Assembly (NCBI RefSeq): GCF_028372415.1
Contig: NW_027325142.1
Span: 87,501-151,500 of the forward strand
Direction: 5' to 3'
Origin: Notamacropus eugenii
Lineage: Eukaryota; Chordata; Mammalia; Diprotodontia; Macropodidae
Length of the DNA: 64,000 bases
The notes under the pieces: generated by a model
The model's input: only the letters and a program-made list of their open reading frames with translations
The model's database searches: none
What the model was told of the DNA's origin: nothing
Part shown: positions 1-14,100 of the stretch, piece by piece
Layout of the letters: every line of letters begins with the position of its first letter
Position numbering within the stretch: position 1 is the stretch's first letter
Made by a program: the position numbers and the translations under genes

Positions 1-3
1 CTG

Positions 4-75
<72 letters not shown>

Positions 76-821
76 AGTTTCGCTGTCTGTACGTGTGTCT
101 ATCTGTCAATCTCTCTATCTTTCTGTTTATCCATCCAGCTATATATCTATCCTTCTGTCTCTCTGTCTGTATATATGTCTCTCCATCAGTCTGTCTGTCT
201 CCCTGTCTATCTGCCTTTCTGTCTTTTTGACTCTCTGTATTTCTTTCTACGTCTATCCATCTACCTGTCTCTCTGTATATATACTTATCTATCCCTCTAT
301 CTATATATCTGACTGTCTATCTATCTATTCATCTAGTTATCTATCCATGTAATTATCTAACTACAAATCTATTTCTCTCTGTATATCTCTCTATCTTTCG
401 TCTCTCTATGTATCCATCTATCTATATATCAATCAATCTATTCATCTCTCTATCTGTCCACCTTTCTACCTACCTATCTATCTGCCGATCTTCTAATTTC
501 CTATGTATCTATCTGTCTATCTTTCTACCTCTCTATCTATCAATCCATTTATCCATCTGGCTATCTCTCTCTTATTCTGTGTCTCTCAGTCTGTCTTTCC
601 ATGTACCTGTCCATCTATTTATCTATCTACCTATCTATCTATCTATCTACCTATCTGTCTATATGTCTATCTATGTACCTGTCTTTCTATCTGTTTGTCT
701 CTCTGTCTATCTATCATCTATCTATCTATGTATCTATCTGTCTGTCTCTCTCTGTCTACCTACCTACCTACCTATCTTTCTATCTATCTATCTAATCTAT
801 CTATCTCTCTCTCTCTCTATA

Positions 822-886
<65 letters not shown>

Positions 887-1346
887 CTCTATCTGTCTGT
901 CTGTCTTTCTATCTTTTCCCATGTCTATCTGTGGTCTCACCTATCAATCTATCTACCTATCTACCTACCTGTCTATTTATTCATATCTCTCTCTCTATCT
1001 ATGTTTTTACCTATCTATCTATTCATCTATTCTATTGGCTTATCTATTCACCTATCTATATAGCAATCTTTCTATCATCTATCTATCTATCTTCCTACCT
1101 ACCTATCTATCTACATACCTGTCTCCCTTTACATCTCTGTGTCACTCTATCAGTCTATTTATCTATCCATCTACCTATCTATCTACCTATCTATCATCTA
1201 TCTACTATGTCTCTGTCTATCTCTATATCTATCTATCTGTCTGTCTTTCTTTCTGTCTCTCTGTCTGTCTGTGTGGTTATCTATCTATGTATCCATCCAT
1301 CTATCTATCTTTTTGTCTATCTATCTTTCTATCTATCTATCTATCC

Positions 1347-1422
<76 letters not shown>

Positions 1423-1646
1423 GTCTATCCATAAATCCATCCATCCATCCATCCATCCATCCATCCATCCATCCATCCATCCATCCTTCTATCCTTCTAT
1501 CTATGCATCTATCTATCTATCTACCTGCCTAACTGTGTATTTGGGTGTCTCTGTGTCTGTCTGTCACCTATCTGTCTATCTAATTCTCTATCTATCTATG
1601 TATCTATCTATGTATCTATGTATCTATGTATCTATGTATCTATCTA

Positions 1647-1689
<43 letters not shown>

Positions 1690-1956
1690 TTCTATCTTTT
1701 CCCATGTCTATCTGTGGTCTCACCTATCAATCTATCTACCTATCTACCTACCTGTCTATTTATTCATATCTCTCTCTCTATCTATGTTTCTACCTATCTA
1801 TCTATTCATCTATTCTATCTATTTGCTTATCTATTCACCTATATATATAGCAATCTTTCTATCATCTATCTATCATCTATCTATCTACCTTCCTACCTAC
1901 CTATCTATCTACCTACCTGTCTCCCTTTACATCTCTGTGTCACTCTATCAGTCTAT

Positions 1957-2015
<59 letters not shown>

Positions 2016-2161
2016 CCTATCTATCATCTATCTACTATGTCTCTATCTCTCTATCTCTATATCTATCTATCTGTCTGTCTTTCTTTCTGTCTCTCTGTCT
2101 GTCTGTGTGGTTATCTATCTATGTACCCATTCATCTATCTATCTTTTTATTTATCTATCTT

Positions 2162-2218
<57 letters not shown>

Positions 2219-2654
2219 ATCTATCGGTCTATCTATCTATCTACCTGCCTAACTGTGTATTTGGGTGTCTCTGTGTCTGTCTGTCACCTATCTGTCTATC
2301 TGATTCTCTATCGATCTAGCTATCTATCCAAGTATCTAGCTATCTATCGGTCAATCTATCCATCTGTCTGTCCATATACATACCCATCAACCTGTCTTTC
2401 TTTCTACGTACCTATGTATTTATCTGTCTATTTCTTTGCCTCTCTGTCACTCTTTCTCTCTATCTATCTACCGATCTATCTATCTACCTTTCTATCTATC
2501 TTCCTAACTATTAACCTCTCTACCATTCTACCTACCTATCTATAAATCTGTCTATCTATCTAGCTATCTCTATCGATGTATCTATCTATCCATCTATTCA
2601 TCCATTTATCTATGTATCCATCCATACATCCCTCCATCCAACTATCTATCTATT

Positions 2655-2688
<34 letters not shown>

Positions 2689-2706
2689 TGTATGTATGTA
2701 TGTATG

Positions 2707-2763
<57 letters not shown>

Positions 2764-3139
2764 CTTTCTCTCTCTCTCTCTCCCTCTCTATCTCTCTATC
2801 TACCTATCTATCTGATTTTGTGTCTATGCTAATTTTCCATTTCTCTATCTGCATGTCTCTCCCTCAATCTCACTGTATTTCTGTCTGTCTCTACGTGTTT
2901 CTATCTATCTGTCATGTATTTATCTCTCTGTCTCTCTCTCTGTCTATTTATTTATCGATCCATCCATCTATCTACCTATTTAGCTCTTAATATACCTGTC
3001 CATTTATCTATCTATGCATGTGTCTAGCTTTCTATATATCTATCTAACAATCTGTCTGTCTACATATCGATCTATTTGTCTAACTATCCATTTGTTTGTC
3101 TCTCTACCTATCTACTTATCTATATATCTGTCTATCTCC

Positions 3140-3174
<35 letters not shown>

Positions 3175-3491
3175 TGTATGTATGTATGTATGTATATCTG
3201 TCTCTCTCTATCTCTGTCTGTCCGCCTGTCCATCCCTCTGGTTGTCTGTATTTGTGTTTCTCTATCTCTCTGTCTGTTTATCTACCTATTCAGCTGTCTA
3301 TCTATCTATCTATCTATCTGTCTGTCCGTCTACCTGTATATATGTCTCTCCCTCTATCTCTCTGTCTGTCTGTCTGTTTTTTTGCCTATATTTCTATCTG
3401 ACTGTCTGGATTTCTCTGTATATATATCTGTCAAATTATCTGTTTGTCTCTCTACCTATCTGTATATCTATCTCTCTAGCTATCCATCGGC

Positions 3492-3529
<38 letters not shown>

Positions 3530-3560
3530 CTCTATATATCTATCTATCTGTCTGTCTATA
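1..3560. repeat. Degenerate CTAT/CTGT/CATC microsatellite block with higher-order duplication
   Basis: An almost pure pyrimidine-rich tetranucleotide array. It begins with a (CT)n run (1-70), continues with interleaved CTAT, CTGT, CTAC and CATC units, and includes TATG runs at about 2658-2710 and 3145-3195. A complex segment at about 890-1590 is repeated at about 1670-2310. All reading frames stay open only because the unit encodes Ser/Leu/Tyr/Ile repeats, so none is a gene. Confidence 0.97.
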
Positions 3561-5929
3561 AGCTGATATAATTTTCTTCACCGACAGTTTGAGCTTTGGA
3601 CAGGTTTCTTCTTGCCAATGAACAAAATTTTCTAAGTGTAGTCTGAGAAAGCCAAAATACTGAGGAAATGGTATATTCCTCATGGTGGATGCTCTACTTC
3701 TTATACATTTCATTCTTTATTTTCCTTTATCTCTTTAGGACGAACACTATTAACTGACCTTTCCTGCCAGTGTTCTTTCTTTCCTTAACTTCCATGACAC
3801 TTCCCGCTTCGGACTTTTACTGATATTCTTTATTAGTTGGTACCCTTCCATTCCCCTAAACGTGGTAATAGGTAGCATGTGAAGCATTGGGTTTTTTGTT
3901 TGTTTTGAAGTTAGCATCTTCATTGAAATAACTTTAGAAATAACGTACATTTCCATTGTTCTGAATTAAAAACCCTGGAATGCAGAGTTTCTGGTTGATT
4001 AATAACCAATTTATTAATTAGGCTAGCTAATAATCAATAAAAGATGATCGGTGGTTTCTTTCTAACCAAAGACCTTTAACGGAGATTCTGAATATTTTAA
4101 ATCCCTTCTGAAAGAAAATCCTTTGACAAGTGAAAATCAACCCTGATTGGCAGACATTTAATGACTATGTGGGTTACAAGTCTTCAGCTTCTCCTACTGA
4201 AAATGTGGCTTGATCGTGAAATTCAGCTGCCTCCAGCAATCTGGTCAGGTGGATCCATCTCCATCCAGACCCGCGTGGCTGGTTTTCTCCTTTATTAGCT
4301 GTTTCACCCTAAACTGCAATGGAGGTGTACAATGACACCAGCACAACAGTTTTCAGACTCTAGTAAGATATACCAACAGATTGTTGTGTTCATCCTTCAT
4401 CGCTGTAAAAGACCATGCCATCAGAGAAATAATGACATGCCTTGAACTTCACTTTGTTTTGAGTGAAGGAAGGTTGTGCACGGTCACCAGCATCACTTCT
4501 CTTCTAGAGTCATCTGAATCCAGTGACCATTCATCAGGATGACTGGAGATGGCCCAGGGTGCACTGGGAGACCTTGAGCCGTTTAGGCCAAGGCCTATTC
4601 AGGTTTTCTCTTAAGGTGAGGTAACACTCATTCAGGGAGAAAGCCTGTTTAAGAACTATCAGGGAATGGTCCCTTTAATGAGGCAGAGAAAAATAACTAA
4701 ATCATGCTAGGAGGGAAACAGCAACAGATTACTGATAATCTCTCTTAAGCCAGGAGGCTTCAGAAAACAACAGGGGTAGGCCAATCTATTGTGTTGTCCA
4801 ATCTATGGGCTTCAGAGTGCAGTAGGTTTAAAGTTTTGGGAAATGAAATAAAAGGAAGGGAAGGGAAGGGAAAGGAAGGAAAGGGAAGGAAAGAGAAGGG
4901 AAGGGTAGGGAAGGGAAGGAAGAAATCTAGCCAGTAAACCCCAAGTTAACTGGGTAAACTCTGACCATGCTCACAAAAGCATCCATCAAACAGAGAGACC
5001 CATAGCTTCAGATGGAGAAAATCCCAGGATAATATATGATAACAGCTTCAATAAAGAGTTGAGATGGGATCAAAAACATGTCCCAAATCAGCCACTCCTG
5101 CTAAGCCAGTGTCCATACCAATGAATCTGGCAGCACTGTCAATATCTGCTGCTAACACTGGTCTGGCACTCCCAAGGCACTAGCTGAGAAACCTACTCTG
5201 GGCCCCACTAGATACTGCATTGCCTTCTCCAGTATTCTCTGGTAGTGACAACTTTGGACAGACTGGATCTAGCATGGATCAGAACAGGGGCACAGGCAAG
5301 CTTGGCACAGATGAATGTCTCAAGATCAATGGCAACAGAAGAAAGGATCAGGTGATGGAAGGGGAGGGCTCATTGCAGCTTTCTTTCCTGTCTTCCTTGG
5401 CCAGCTGCAGCAGAGGTCAAGTGAAGTGGGAAAGAAGCATTAGTTTTGAAGTACTTGGACTCAAATGGAAAAAGTAGGATTAGGAAGTTGAAATTGAAAA
5501 GGTGAATAACTTTTTATGAAAGAAAAAGAAAATTAGAACTTCCAAAAGGCAAGTTGTGTTGTGAGATAGTTTCTAATTGGGAGTTTGCAAGTAGTGGGTG
5601 AATGAATAATTGTCAAGAATATCATTGAAGGAAATTGCTGTTTAGTCACTGTGTATTTGTGTTGACCTGTGAGATCCTCTTCAATTCTGGTTTCCAGTTA
5701 TCGGGTAAAACAAAGTTAATAATAAACCTTAATGTGCAAAAGAGTTCTGAAATAGTCAATATTGGATCTGGTATCATTATTTCCCAGAAGAACGAACTAA
5801 GGATAAAAAAATGTCAATGATTTTGTCAAAGGATAAAATGCATTAACTATCCTCAAGCAGTAGTACCCATCCTGGTGATGTTTGACATATGACACACAGA
5901 TTAGTTTGTGTAATGAAAAATTTAAGTAA
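3561..5929. other. Intergenic region without recognised genes
   Basis: No coding region is supported. The stretch holds unique-looking AT-rich sequence, a GGGAA microsatellite, and at about 4950-5460 a more GC-rich segment that may be an old interspersed repeat I cannot assign. Confidence 0.6.
4847..4923. repeat. (GGGAA)n / purine microsatellite
   Basis: Imperfect AAGGG and AAAGG units in tandem over about 75 bases. Confidence 0.9.
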
Positions 5930-7615
5930 TAAAAACACTGTGTATTTTGATCACTTTTTATTTAGATATATTTAAAGAGTAATAACTACAATACTAAACA
6001 ACATTTTGGGAAGTAAAATTTATAGCTATACTTGAGTCTTTAACTCCCCACCCTCCACAAACACATGCAATTTGCTTTTTGTATATATTGGAAAGAAGTG
6101 AGAGGTGAAATAATTTTGAAGCACTTAAAGTTTCCTAGGGAATTAGTAAGCCACTCAACAGAAATGAAGCTTAGTTTTCATAGGTATACGAATTTTTACA
6201 TGACAGACTGAAATGTTTGTTATGTAACTGGATTAAAACACATAAAACAATACAATACTACTCATATGATTTATGTTTTTGAAATTAACAATAATAAAAT
6301 GTGGAGAACCTGGTAACCAAAATTCTTTCAACAAGCAATCAGTCTTTTAAGGTCATGAAAACCAGATAACATATAAAACAAATATAAAAGGGGCTTCTCA
6401 AACAACTATAATAGGTATTACTCCATGTTTTCATTAAAGTTGAAAGTTTTATTCAAAGTATATATTCCATAACATTTTGGGAGGGGGAGAGAGAGAGGGA
6501 ATACGTAAAGTTTTCAATTCTTATTTCATTTTTTTCTCCATTTCCAATTAATTTACTGTTTCTCATGTTAACTTTTCTTTAGGGTCGGGGTTAGGATATA
6601 AACAAAGGCATTTTAGATCCTCCCACCATGAATAAAGTGTAATGTCTTTTTGATGTCCCTAGGATTTCTGTAATAGATTTCACCTCTCACTTCCAGGTTG
6701 TCTCAAAATGCTAATATGCGATAATGCACTTTCTTAATATAAAGGAGATCTTATAGTTGATAATACCCCTAAAGGCATCAGGATATATCCTTAAATATCC
6801 TGAGTCTCCACTGAAATAAGTATCATTGCTTTTTTATACACTTGTCAGCCACTAATTTAATCTATACCTTTAAAAAAAGCACTAAAAACTGAAAATTTGC
6901 TTCAACAAATATGATTTTCTAATTGTTCTATATTTTTTCTGGTGAACTTATTTTTATATTCAGACAGTCTTGTATTCATTAGCCAACAGAAAACCAGCAA
7001 AAAAATTATCACAAAAAAAATTAAGAGGTATTTCTGAAAGATATTCAAAAGAAGAAATTTTAAAACAAATATATTGAATTAAATATTTTGGTGGAAAAAT
7101 TGAAGATAAGAAACTGTATAAAACAAACCAAAAATATTGCTTCAAATACTCTGTAATAAACTTTCAATTACTGGCCAACTCCTATACCACTAGATCACGC
7201 AAAATATAACCAAGATTAAACTTTTAAAATTTAAGTTAAAAATGTTTATAGAAGAAAACTGCAAAGTATCTCAAGATGATTACTCATTCCTAAATTTCTC
7301 AGCTACATAGGTAATTTAGCAATACACAAACTTATAATCTGAGGTAAATAAACAGGAGATTCCTTCTTTCCTTTTAATTTCAAGAACTATTACAAAACAA
7401 AATTACCTCATGACAAAAGATCAACTCTTGACCTCTTATGTTAGATTCTGATAAATATAAACATACAAAGATTTTTTTTTACTCATTTGTTTTCAGATTG
7501 ATTTTATAGTAAAAATAAAGAGGTAATAAAAATTTAGAGGAAATAGTATGGATCCCATGTTATTATTCTTGAATAAGTTTCCAACGAAAATAATTTGAAA
7601 TCTTCTTTTAATTTA

Positions 7616-7695
<80 letters not shown>

Positions 7696-7943
7696 GTATA
7701 TGTATACACATTTACACATATATATATGTATATGTATACACATACATATATGTGCATATAATAGAAATGTGGGCAATATTAATCTCAAATTTCAAAATAA
7801 AAATGAATTACAGAAAATCTAACCTGGAGAGAGCATAACATTTATAGGAAACAAAGAATTAATACATTTTTTTTCAATTAGGCTGGTGATTCCTAGAACA
7901 AATTGTCAACTTTATAATATATTTTCTATATTTTAGAGGAAAA
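5930..7943 (-). other. Possible 3' UTR of the ATRX/ATRY gene
   Basis: AT-rich, apparently single-copy sequence directly downstream of the stop codon. Antisense-oriented AATAAA hexamers are seen around 6448-6453 and 5955-5962, so a UTR of 1.5-2 kb is possible. It contains a TA microsatellite. The extent is inferred only from hexamers and AT content, with no transcript evidence. Confidence 0.3.
7617..7765. repeat. (TA)n microsatellite with TATG/CATA tail
   Basis: About 85 bases of pure TA followed by TATG, ACAT and TATA mixtures. It lies in the presumptive 3' UTR of the ATRX/ATRY gene. Confidence 0.95.
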
Positions 7944-8180
7944 TCACATTGATTTCCTTTGGGAGGTTCTTGATTTCTTGCTTCTTATTAGCTGGGGTTC
8001 CATACCACTAACAGTTGGTTGATACATTCCTTTCACATCAATATACTGGTAACAAGAGGGATTTATGCCTAGATCTGGAGGCTCTGGAAGCACAAGGTGA
8101 TGAGTCGAATCTTCTTGTGGCTGGCTAGATTCTTGTAGTAACTCCTTATTCCTTTGCATCTGTTGGACGCAGCTTATTAA
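7944..8180 (-). CDS. ATRX/ATRY: Last coding exon with stop codon
   Basis: A 237-base exon with a TTTCACAG acceptor, open to a TGA at 7944-7946. It encodes [60 protein letters not shown] and a final tail ending TSQRKSM. Human ATRX has LISCVQRILMNRRLQQQYNQ followed by a run of glutamines, then PKPPNLIMNPSNYQQIDMRG and an end at GPSQGKSM. The glutamine tract and the proline-rich segment before the terminus are missing, but the end is aligned, so this is the true C-terminus and not a truncation. Confidence 0.95.
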   Translation of the reverse strand, partial: LISCVQQMQRNKELLQESSQPQEDSTHHLVLPEPPDLGINPSCYQYIDVKGMYQPTVSGMEPQLIRSKKSRTSQRKSM

Positions 8181-11100
8181 CTGTGAAAGGAAGATTCAAA
8201 TTATTGACTCTGAAGAATGTAAAGATTTTGGGCTCTGGATTTAGAGAAGTTAGTCTTTGAGTACTTACTTTCTGACTTACTACTCCCCAATTACTTACTC
8301 CCTACAACTACAGCTACTTTCAACTCTCAAGTCTTTGTTAGAAAATGAATGTTTTTTAGAGATATCATATTTACAAATAATTTATGTTCTAGAAAATTAC
8401 ATGTAATTTTCTGAACAACTTAGATGATACATAGAAAACATTTATATAATAAGATACGTGATTAAAAGAGATATTTTCTGGTAGTAATATATAATATCAT
8501 ATATATCACGTACCTAAATTTATACATAGAATGCACCTATCATTTATCTACCTATATATTCTATCATCCAATCCATCTACAAATATTTTTTCAAAAGAAA
8601 TCATTTCAATATAAGGATCAAGAGTCAGAAACTAAGTCATCACTAGCATCTTCAGGAATATTCTTTAAAATACTTTTTGGTATCTCTACTTGGGAGAAAA
8701 AAGGTCTTATGACTATACACCTACTCGTCTCATTTGTCTTGAAATGTCTAAATAAATACATGGTGAAGTTTGCAGAAATGTAAAAATAAACTTACCATTT
8801 GCTGTCTTATGGATACATCATTGTAGATGGCTTCTCTATGTTTAGCATCTCGTTCCTGGCTGGCTTGCTTACGTAATGCCAAGGAATAAATTTGAGCGTC
8901 TGTCATATGTGTATTTTCTTTCCACTAAAGTAAAAATACAACACAACACCCAATCCTCAGTTGAATTTATTTATTAAGCATCTATTACACAATAATGTAT
9001 CAGACTTGGGAATACTCTGTAAACTCTGAGGACCCTTAAACTCCTGCTTTAAGAGGTGATTCTCAGGACTTTAGTTACCAACTGACAATCTTTTCTTAAT
9101 ACTTACTTTGTGTCAAGCACTATATAACTATAATTACAAGCAGAAATCCAGTCTCAGCCACTAAGGAATTCATATTCTAATGGAAGAAATCAATGCATAA
9201 AAAGTGAAAAGACAAAAAATGAGGAGGGGAAGAAGATGAAGAGTCCTGAGTACAGCCTAGAGAAAAATGAAGAGGTGACTGGACCAGGGCATATAAAGGC
9301 TAAGAATACTTCTGAGGTGTGAATTTCAGGGTGGAAGTCATCTTCCAGATGAAGAGTTTTCTGGAGCATGCTAAAGGGGTCTGGTAGGGAATGAAGAGCT
9401 ATCTGGACTGGGAACCATCTTTAAATGGAGATGCAAGAGAAGTCATCAAATCAGAAAGCTAATTCTCTTCCTAAAGGGTTTTTTAAATTTGTTTTCAGTG
9501 TTCTACAATCATTTCCACATATCTTAGATTTATTCCCCCTCCCTCTCCCTCCTTCCCCCTAATCCTTCACTCCCTCCCTGAGATGGCATCCAATTTTACA
9601 TAGGTTCTACACATAAATTTCTATTAAATACATTTTCACCTTAGTCATGTTGCATAGAAGAATTAAAATGAAAGGGAGAAATCATAAAACAAAATGTAAC
9701 ACAAAATAAAATGATCTGTTTCATTCTGCAGTTGAATCCCATAGTTCTTTCTCTGGATGTGGAAGACATTTTGCCTTAAGAGACCATTGGGAATTTTTTA
9801 AGTCCCTACATTGCAATGAAGTACTAAGTCTACCAGAAAAACTCCTCGCACATTGTAGTTGTTGTTGTATACAGTTCTCCTGGTTCTGCTCCTTTCACTC
9901 AGCATCAGAACATATAAGTCTTTCCAGGCCTCTCTGACGTCTTCCTGTTCATCATTTTTTATAACACATAACATTCATATACCACAATTTATTCAGTCAT
10001 TCCCCAATTGATGGGGATCTCATTGATTTCCAGTTTTTGGCCACCACAATGAGAGCTGCTATAAATATTTTTGTACACGTGGGACCCTTACAGTCTCTTG
10101 GGGATACAGTCCTAGAAGCAGTATTGCTGGGTCAAAGGGTATGCACATTTTTGTAGTCTTTTGGGCATAGTTCCAAATTGCTCTCCAGAATGTTTAGATC
10201 AGCTTACAGCTCCGCCAACAATGAATTAGTGTTCCAGCTCTCCCACATCATTTCTCACCTTCCTGTTTGGTCATGTTAGCCAATCTGATAGGTGTGATGT
10301 GATGTAATTTAGAGCATTTTTTCACATGACTATAGACAGCTTGAATTTCTTCCTCTGAAAACTGCCTGTTCATATCCTTTGACCGTTTATCAATTGAGGA
10401 ATGACTTGTATTCTGGTACATTTGACTCAGTTCTCTACATATTTTAGAAATGAGGCCTTTATCACAAACACTAGTTGCAAAAGTTCTTTTCCAGTTTTCT
10501 GCTTCCCCCCTAATCTTGGATGCATTAGGTTTGGTTGTGCATAAAACTTTTCAATATAATGTAATCAAAATTATCCATTTGGCAGTTTATAATGTTTCCT
10601 ATCTCTTGCTTAGTCAAAACTTCTTCCATTCTCCATAAATCTGATAAATACGCTATTCCTTGCTCCACTAATTTGTTTATAATATCAATCTTAATACCTA
10701 GATCATGTACCCAGTTGGACTTTATTCTTGTGTATGGTGTCAGGCATTGGTCTATACCTAGTTTCTGCCACACTGTTATCCAGGTTTTCCAGCAATTTTT
10801 GTCGAACAGTTTGAGTTCTTATCCCAGAAGCTGGGGTGCTTGGGTTTATCAAACAGTACAGTGCTATATTCATTAACTCCTGTGTCTTGAGTACCTAACA
10901 TATTCCACCGGTCTACCCCTCTGTTTCTTAGTCAATACTAAGTGGTTTTGAAAATTGCTGCTTTATAATACTATTTGAGATCTGGTAGCTAGGCCACCTT
11001 CCCTAGTATTTCTTTTCATTAGTTTCCTTGTTGTTCTGAACTTTTTTTTCTTCCGGTGAATTCCATTATTTTTTCTAGTTCTAGAAAATATTTATCTGAT

Positions 11101-14100
11101 AGTTTGATTGTTATGGCACTTAATAAGTAAAGTAATTTAGGTAAAATTGTCATTTTTATTATATTGGCTCGGCATGCCCACAAGCAACTGATGTTTTTTC
11201 CAGTTACTTAGATCTGACTTCATTTGTGTAAAGTGCTTTGTAATTGTGTTCATATAGTCGTTGGATTTGTTTTGGCAGGTAGACTCAAATATTTTATAAT
11301 GTTTACCATAGCTTTAAATGGAATTTCTTTTCCTATCTCTCACTGTTGGGCTTTGTTAGTAATATAGAAAAATACACAAGATTTGTGTGGGTTTATTTTG
11401 TAACCGGCAACTTTGTCAAAGTTGTTTATTGTTTCAGGTAGTTTTTTTACCTGATTCTCTGGAACTCTCTAAGTATATCATCATATCATCTGCAAAGAGT
11501 GATAACTTAGTTTCTTCTTTGCCTATTCTAATTCCTTCAATTTCTTTTTCTTCTCTTATTGCTACAGTTAACATTTCCAATACCATATTGAATAATAATG
11601 GTGATAATGAACATTCTTGTTTCACCCTTGATCTTAATGGAAATGCATCTAGCTTATCCCCACTGCATAAAATGCATTCTGAGGGTTTTAGGTAGATACT
11701 GCTTATGTTCTTCCTCATTGGAAGTGAGTTCATTTTCTCATTTTTGATATTGGCAATTTGGTATTCTTTTTTCTTTTTTTAAATCAAATTGACCAAAGGT
11801 TTCTCAATTTTATCGGTTTTTTCACAAAACCAAGTCTTAGTTTCATTTGTTAGTTCAATAGTTTTCTTAATTTCAACTTTATTAATCTTTCCTTTGGTTT
11901 TCAGTATTTTGGTATTTAATTGAGGGTTTTCAATTTTTTTTCCTAGCTTTTTCAGCTGCATGCCCAACTCATTGATCTCCTCTGTCTCTATTTTCTTCAT
12001 GTAAGCATTCAAAGATATAAAATTTTCCCTAAGAATCGATTTTGCAATATCTCATAAGATTTGGTTGGTTGTCTTATTTTTGTTATTCTCTTGAATGCAG
12101 TTCTTTTGTTTCTATGATTTGTTGTTTAACCCACTCATTCTTTAGCATTAGATTATTTAGTTTCCAATTAAATTTTGGTCTATCTTTCCATGGCCTTTTA
12201 TTACACATAATTTTTATTGCATTGTGACCTGAGAAGGATGTATTCACTATCTCTGCCTTTCTACACTAGATTGTGAGCTTTTATGTCCTAGTACAGGGTT
12301 ACTTTTTGTATATGTGCCATATTCTATCGCTATTCAATTTTCTCCAGAGATCTATAATATGTACTTTATCCAGAGTTTTATTCACCTCTTTAACTTCTTT
12401 CTTGTTTACTTTGAAGTTAGATTTCTCAAGTTCAGAGGGGGCGAGGTTGAGGTCCTCAAGTTTTGCTGTCTTATTTCTTCCTACAATTCCCTCAACCTCT
12501 TCTCTAAGAATCTGGATGCTACACCATTTGGAGCATATATGTTTATTAATGGTATTGCTTTGTTTTCTGTGGTGCCTTTTAGCAGGATGTAGTTTCCTTC
12601 CTTATCTCTTTTGATTAGATCTCTTTCTGCTTTTGCTTTGTCTGAGATTAGGATTGCTACCCCTGCTTTTTTTTTTTTTTTTACATCAGATGAAGCACAA
12701 TATATTTTGCTCCAACCTTTTACCTCTACGCTGTCTGTATCCCACCATTTCAAATGTGTTTCTTGCAAACAACATATTGGTGGATTATGGTTTTTAAATC
12801 CATTCTGCTATCCATCTCAGTTTTGTAGGAAAGCTCATCCTATTCACATTCACAGTTATGATTACTCTTTGCGTCTTTCTCTCCATCCTCTTTTCCCCCG
12901 TTTATGCTTTTAGTTCTCTCTTCTCCCTTCCCCTCCACAATAGTTTTAATTTTTGACCACCTCCTCCCACTGTCCTCTCTCTGTTCTTTCAACCCTCCTC
13001 CCTTTTATTCCTTCACCCTTGCTACTTCTTCCCTCCCTTTTAGCCTCCCCTCCCTCTACTTTCCTCCTTCCCCTCCTACTGCCTATAGAGCTCGTTAGAG
13101 TTATATATTTAAGTTTGTTGTTCCTTCCTTGAACCAAATCAGATGAGAGTAAATATCAGACAATGCTCATCTCCATTCCCTCTTTCTTATTTATTGTAAT
13201 AAAATTTTGTGCCTCTTTCTGTGATGTAATTTACTGTTTCCTGCCTCCTTTTTCACATCTCCTGCTACAATCCCTTCACACCCTTAAATCACATTTTTAT
13301 CATTCACATCATTTACTTTATATCCACTCCCTTTATCTATGTATGTCCCTTTTATATTTCATAATAAATATACAATTCTCAAGATTAACAAGTATCATCT
13401 TCCCTTATAGGAATGTAAACAGTTTGCCCATATTGAGTAACAATGTGTTTTTCCCCATTTATCTTTTAATGCCTCTCTTGAGACCTGTGTTTGAAGATCA
13501 AATTTTCTATTGAATCAGGAAGGTCTAGAAATCTCTTATTTTATTGAATGTCCATCTCCTTGCCCAAAATATCTGCTCAACTTTGCTGGGTAAGTGATCC
13601 TTGGTTGTAGTCCCAGCTCCTTTGCCTTACAGAATATCATATTCTAATTCCTTCAGTCTTTCAATGTAAAAGCTGCAAGGTGCTGTGTGATCCTGAGTAT
13701 AGCTCCTCGATTTTTGAATGGTTTCTTTCTGGCTACCTGTAGTATTTTCTCCTTCCCTGATCCTTGGTATTTTTAGTTTGGAATCCTTTTTGGGAGGTGA
13801 ACAGTGGATTCTTTCGATGATGATTCCACCCTCTAAATCTAGGACTTCTGGGCTGTTATTTTTTATGATGTCTTGGAAGATATTGTCCAAGTTCTTTTTT
13901 TCATCATGGCTTTCTTACAGGTCAATAATTCTTAGATTTTCTCTCCTGAATCTATTTTCCAGGTCAGTTGTTTTTCCAATTAGATAATTTACATTTTCTT
14001 CTATCTTTTCATTCTTTAGATTTTGTCTGACTGATTCTTGATGTCTCATAGAGTCATTAGCTTCTACCTGCCCAATTCTAATTTTTATCAAACTTTTTCT

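Noticed and set aside
95-3571. Many long open frames rich in Ser, Leu, Tyr and Ile
   Set aside because: They arise because CTAT/CTGT tetranucleotide repeats lack stop codons in these frames; composition is purely repeat-driven.
7534-7822. Tyr/Ile-repeat frames on both strands
   Set aside because: TA microsatellite artefacts.
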